A stretch of DNA of 5,170 nt from an uncultured Paracoccaceae bacterium (GTDB lineage: Bacteria > Pseudomonadota > Alphaproteobacteria > Rhodobacterales > Rhodobacteraceae). The position numbers were made by a program, and so were the translations under genes. The stretch covers positions 1 to 5,170 of the forward strand of contig CALFSV010000247.1 of NCBI GenBank assembly GCA_937916485.1. The letters are read 5' to 3'. The notes under the pieces are model-generated. The model saw only the letters and a list, made by a program, of their open reading frames with translations, searched no databases and was not told where the DNA came from. Below, one piece after another: positions 4,592-5,170 of the stretch. The first letter of the stretch is position 1; every line of letters begins with the position of its first letter.

Positions 4592-5170
4592 ACGACAATC
4601 TGACGCCGGCACAGGGCCGCGATCTTTTCGTCATGGGTCGAGATAAGGAAGGTCGTGCCTTCCTCGCAGTTGATCTGGGCTATCAATTCCATCACCTGCA
4701 TCGCCGAGGCACTATCAAGGTTGCCCGTCGGCTCGTCCGCAAGGACAAGTTCGGGACCGTTCATCAAGGCGCGGGCGACGGCCACCCGCTGCTTTTGCCC
4801 GCCCGACAGTTTGGCGGTGGGAAAGGTGATGCGGTTGGCCAGCCCCATCCGTTCCAAAAGGTCCCGCCCCCGGGCGCGGGCAGCAGGGGTTTCGCGCCCG
4901 TCACTGACGGCCCTTGGAAAGACCACGTTCTCAAGGGCGGTAAAGTCCGGCAGAAGGTTGTGAAATTGGAACACAAATCCGATGTGGCGGTTGCGAAATG
5001 CCGTCAGTTCCTTGTCGCCTGCCGTAATGAGGTCATGGCCCAGCATGGTGTAGTGGCCCGATGTCGGCTTCATCAGCGTCCCAAGGATGGTCAGGAGCGT
5101 GCTTTTGCCAGATCCCGATGGCCCCAGAAGGGCGGCCAGTTCACCCTCTTCAAGGGTCAGGGACAGGCCG
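4567..5170 (-). CDS. ABC transporter ATP-binding protein, LolD/MacB type (N-terminus outside window)
   Basis: ATPase subunit of an ABC transporter of the LolD/MacB/DevA type, which typically powers lipoprotein release or export through FtsX-like permeases. About 200 residues are present, reading leftward from the window edge (first full codon at 5169). The Walker A GPSGSGKST lies at 5124-5098. The Q-loop is GFVFQFHNLLPDFTALENVV, which is close to LolD. The signature LSGGQKQR starts at 4809, followed by Walker B and D-loop LVLADEPTGNLDS, and the H-loop is STHDEK. All catalytic motifs are intact, and the C-terminus (VVGDGVVTG) ends at the usual point for this group. Roughly 20-35 N-terminal residues should lie beyond 5170. 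A methionine at 5073 is internal, after Walker A, and is not the start. Since the gene converges on the YeeE-like gene, its permease or membrane-fusion partners should lie to the right, upstream in the same operon. LolD versus another MacB-type exporter cannot be settled without them. Confidence 0.92.
   Translation of the reverse strand, partial: GLSLTLEEGELAALLGPSGSGKSTLLTILGTLMKPTSGHYTMLGHDLITAGDKELTAFRNRHIGFVFQFHNLLPDFTALENVVFPRAVSDGRETPAARARGRDLLERMGLANRITFPTAKLSGGQKQRVAVARALMNGPELVLADEPTGNLDSASAMQVMELIAQINCEEGTTFLISTHDEKIAALCRRQIVVGDGVVTG

Noticed and set aside
4567..5073. Complete short ABC protein starting at the methionine at 5073
   Set aside because: The frame stays open upstream to the window edge and encodes Walker A at 5124-5098, so that methionine is internal.

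Overview
The window is a GC-rich (roughly 60-65% by eye), tightly packed bacterial chromosomal segment. G/C-rich third codon positions, GTG starts, short intergenic gaps and the protein types (YqjD-like DUF883 protein plus a holin-like partner, LolD-like ABC ATPase, YeeE/YedE transporter) fit a proteobacterium, most likely an alphaproteobacterium. That placement is inference from style and family content; there is no rRNA or other marker gene here. I see no tRNA, rRNA, CRISPR array, insertion sequence, integrase or phage structural gene.

Layout from left to right: (1) the last 32 codons of an unidentified + strand gene (1-101). (2) A SulP/SLC26 anion transporter (190-1455) with a complete membrane domain but no C-terminal STAS domain. 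(3) Facing it, 20 bp away, a small tail-anchored protein of unknown function (1476-1901, minus). A hairpin between these two contains both stop codons. (4) A divergent intergenic region of about 247 bp with a 13-codon micro-ORF behind a GGAGG motif and a 6-6-6 inverted repeat. (5) A small cupin with a GTG start (2149-2568). (6) A nested 12-bp hairpin, then a two-gene operon of a DUF883/YqjD-type membrane-anchored protein (2647-2958) and a holin-like membrane protein (2955-3359), overlapping as GTGA. (7) A YeeE/YedE sulfur-compound transporter with three conserved cysteines (3471-4535). (8) Converging on it, the 3' part of a LolD/MacB-type ABC ATPase gene (4567 to the window edge, minus), whose 5' end lies outside.

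How the genes may fit together: five of the eight genes encode integral or anchored membrane proteins, and the ABC ATPase works at the membrane. Two are uptake-type carriers that can handle sulfur oxyanions or reduced sulfur (SulP and YeeE), but nothing in the sequence ties them into one pathway and they are separated by unrelated genes. The DUF883 and holin-like genes are the clearest functional pair, resembling the yqjD-yqjE arrangement of enterobacteria. I see no convincing new multi-gene system. The points most worth following are the STAS-less SulP, the conserved tail-anchored protein of unknown function, the structured non-coding elements, and the YeeE protein without its usual small sulfur-carrier partner.
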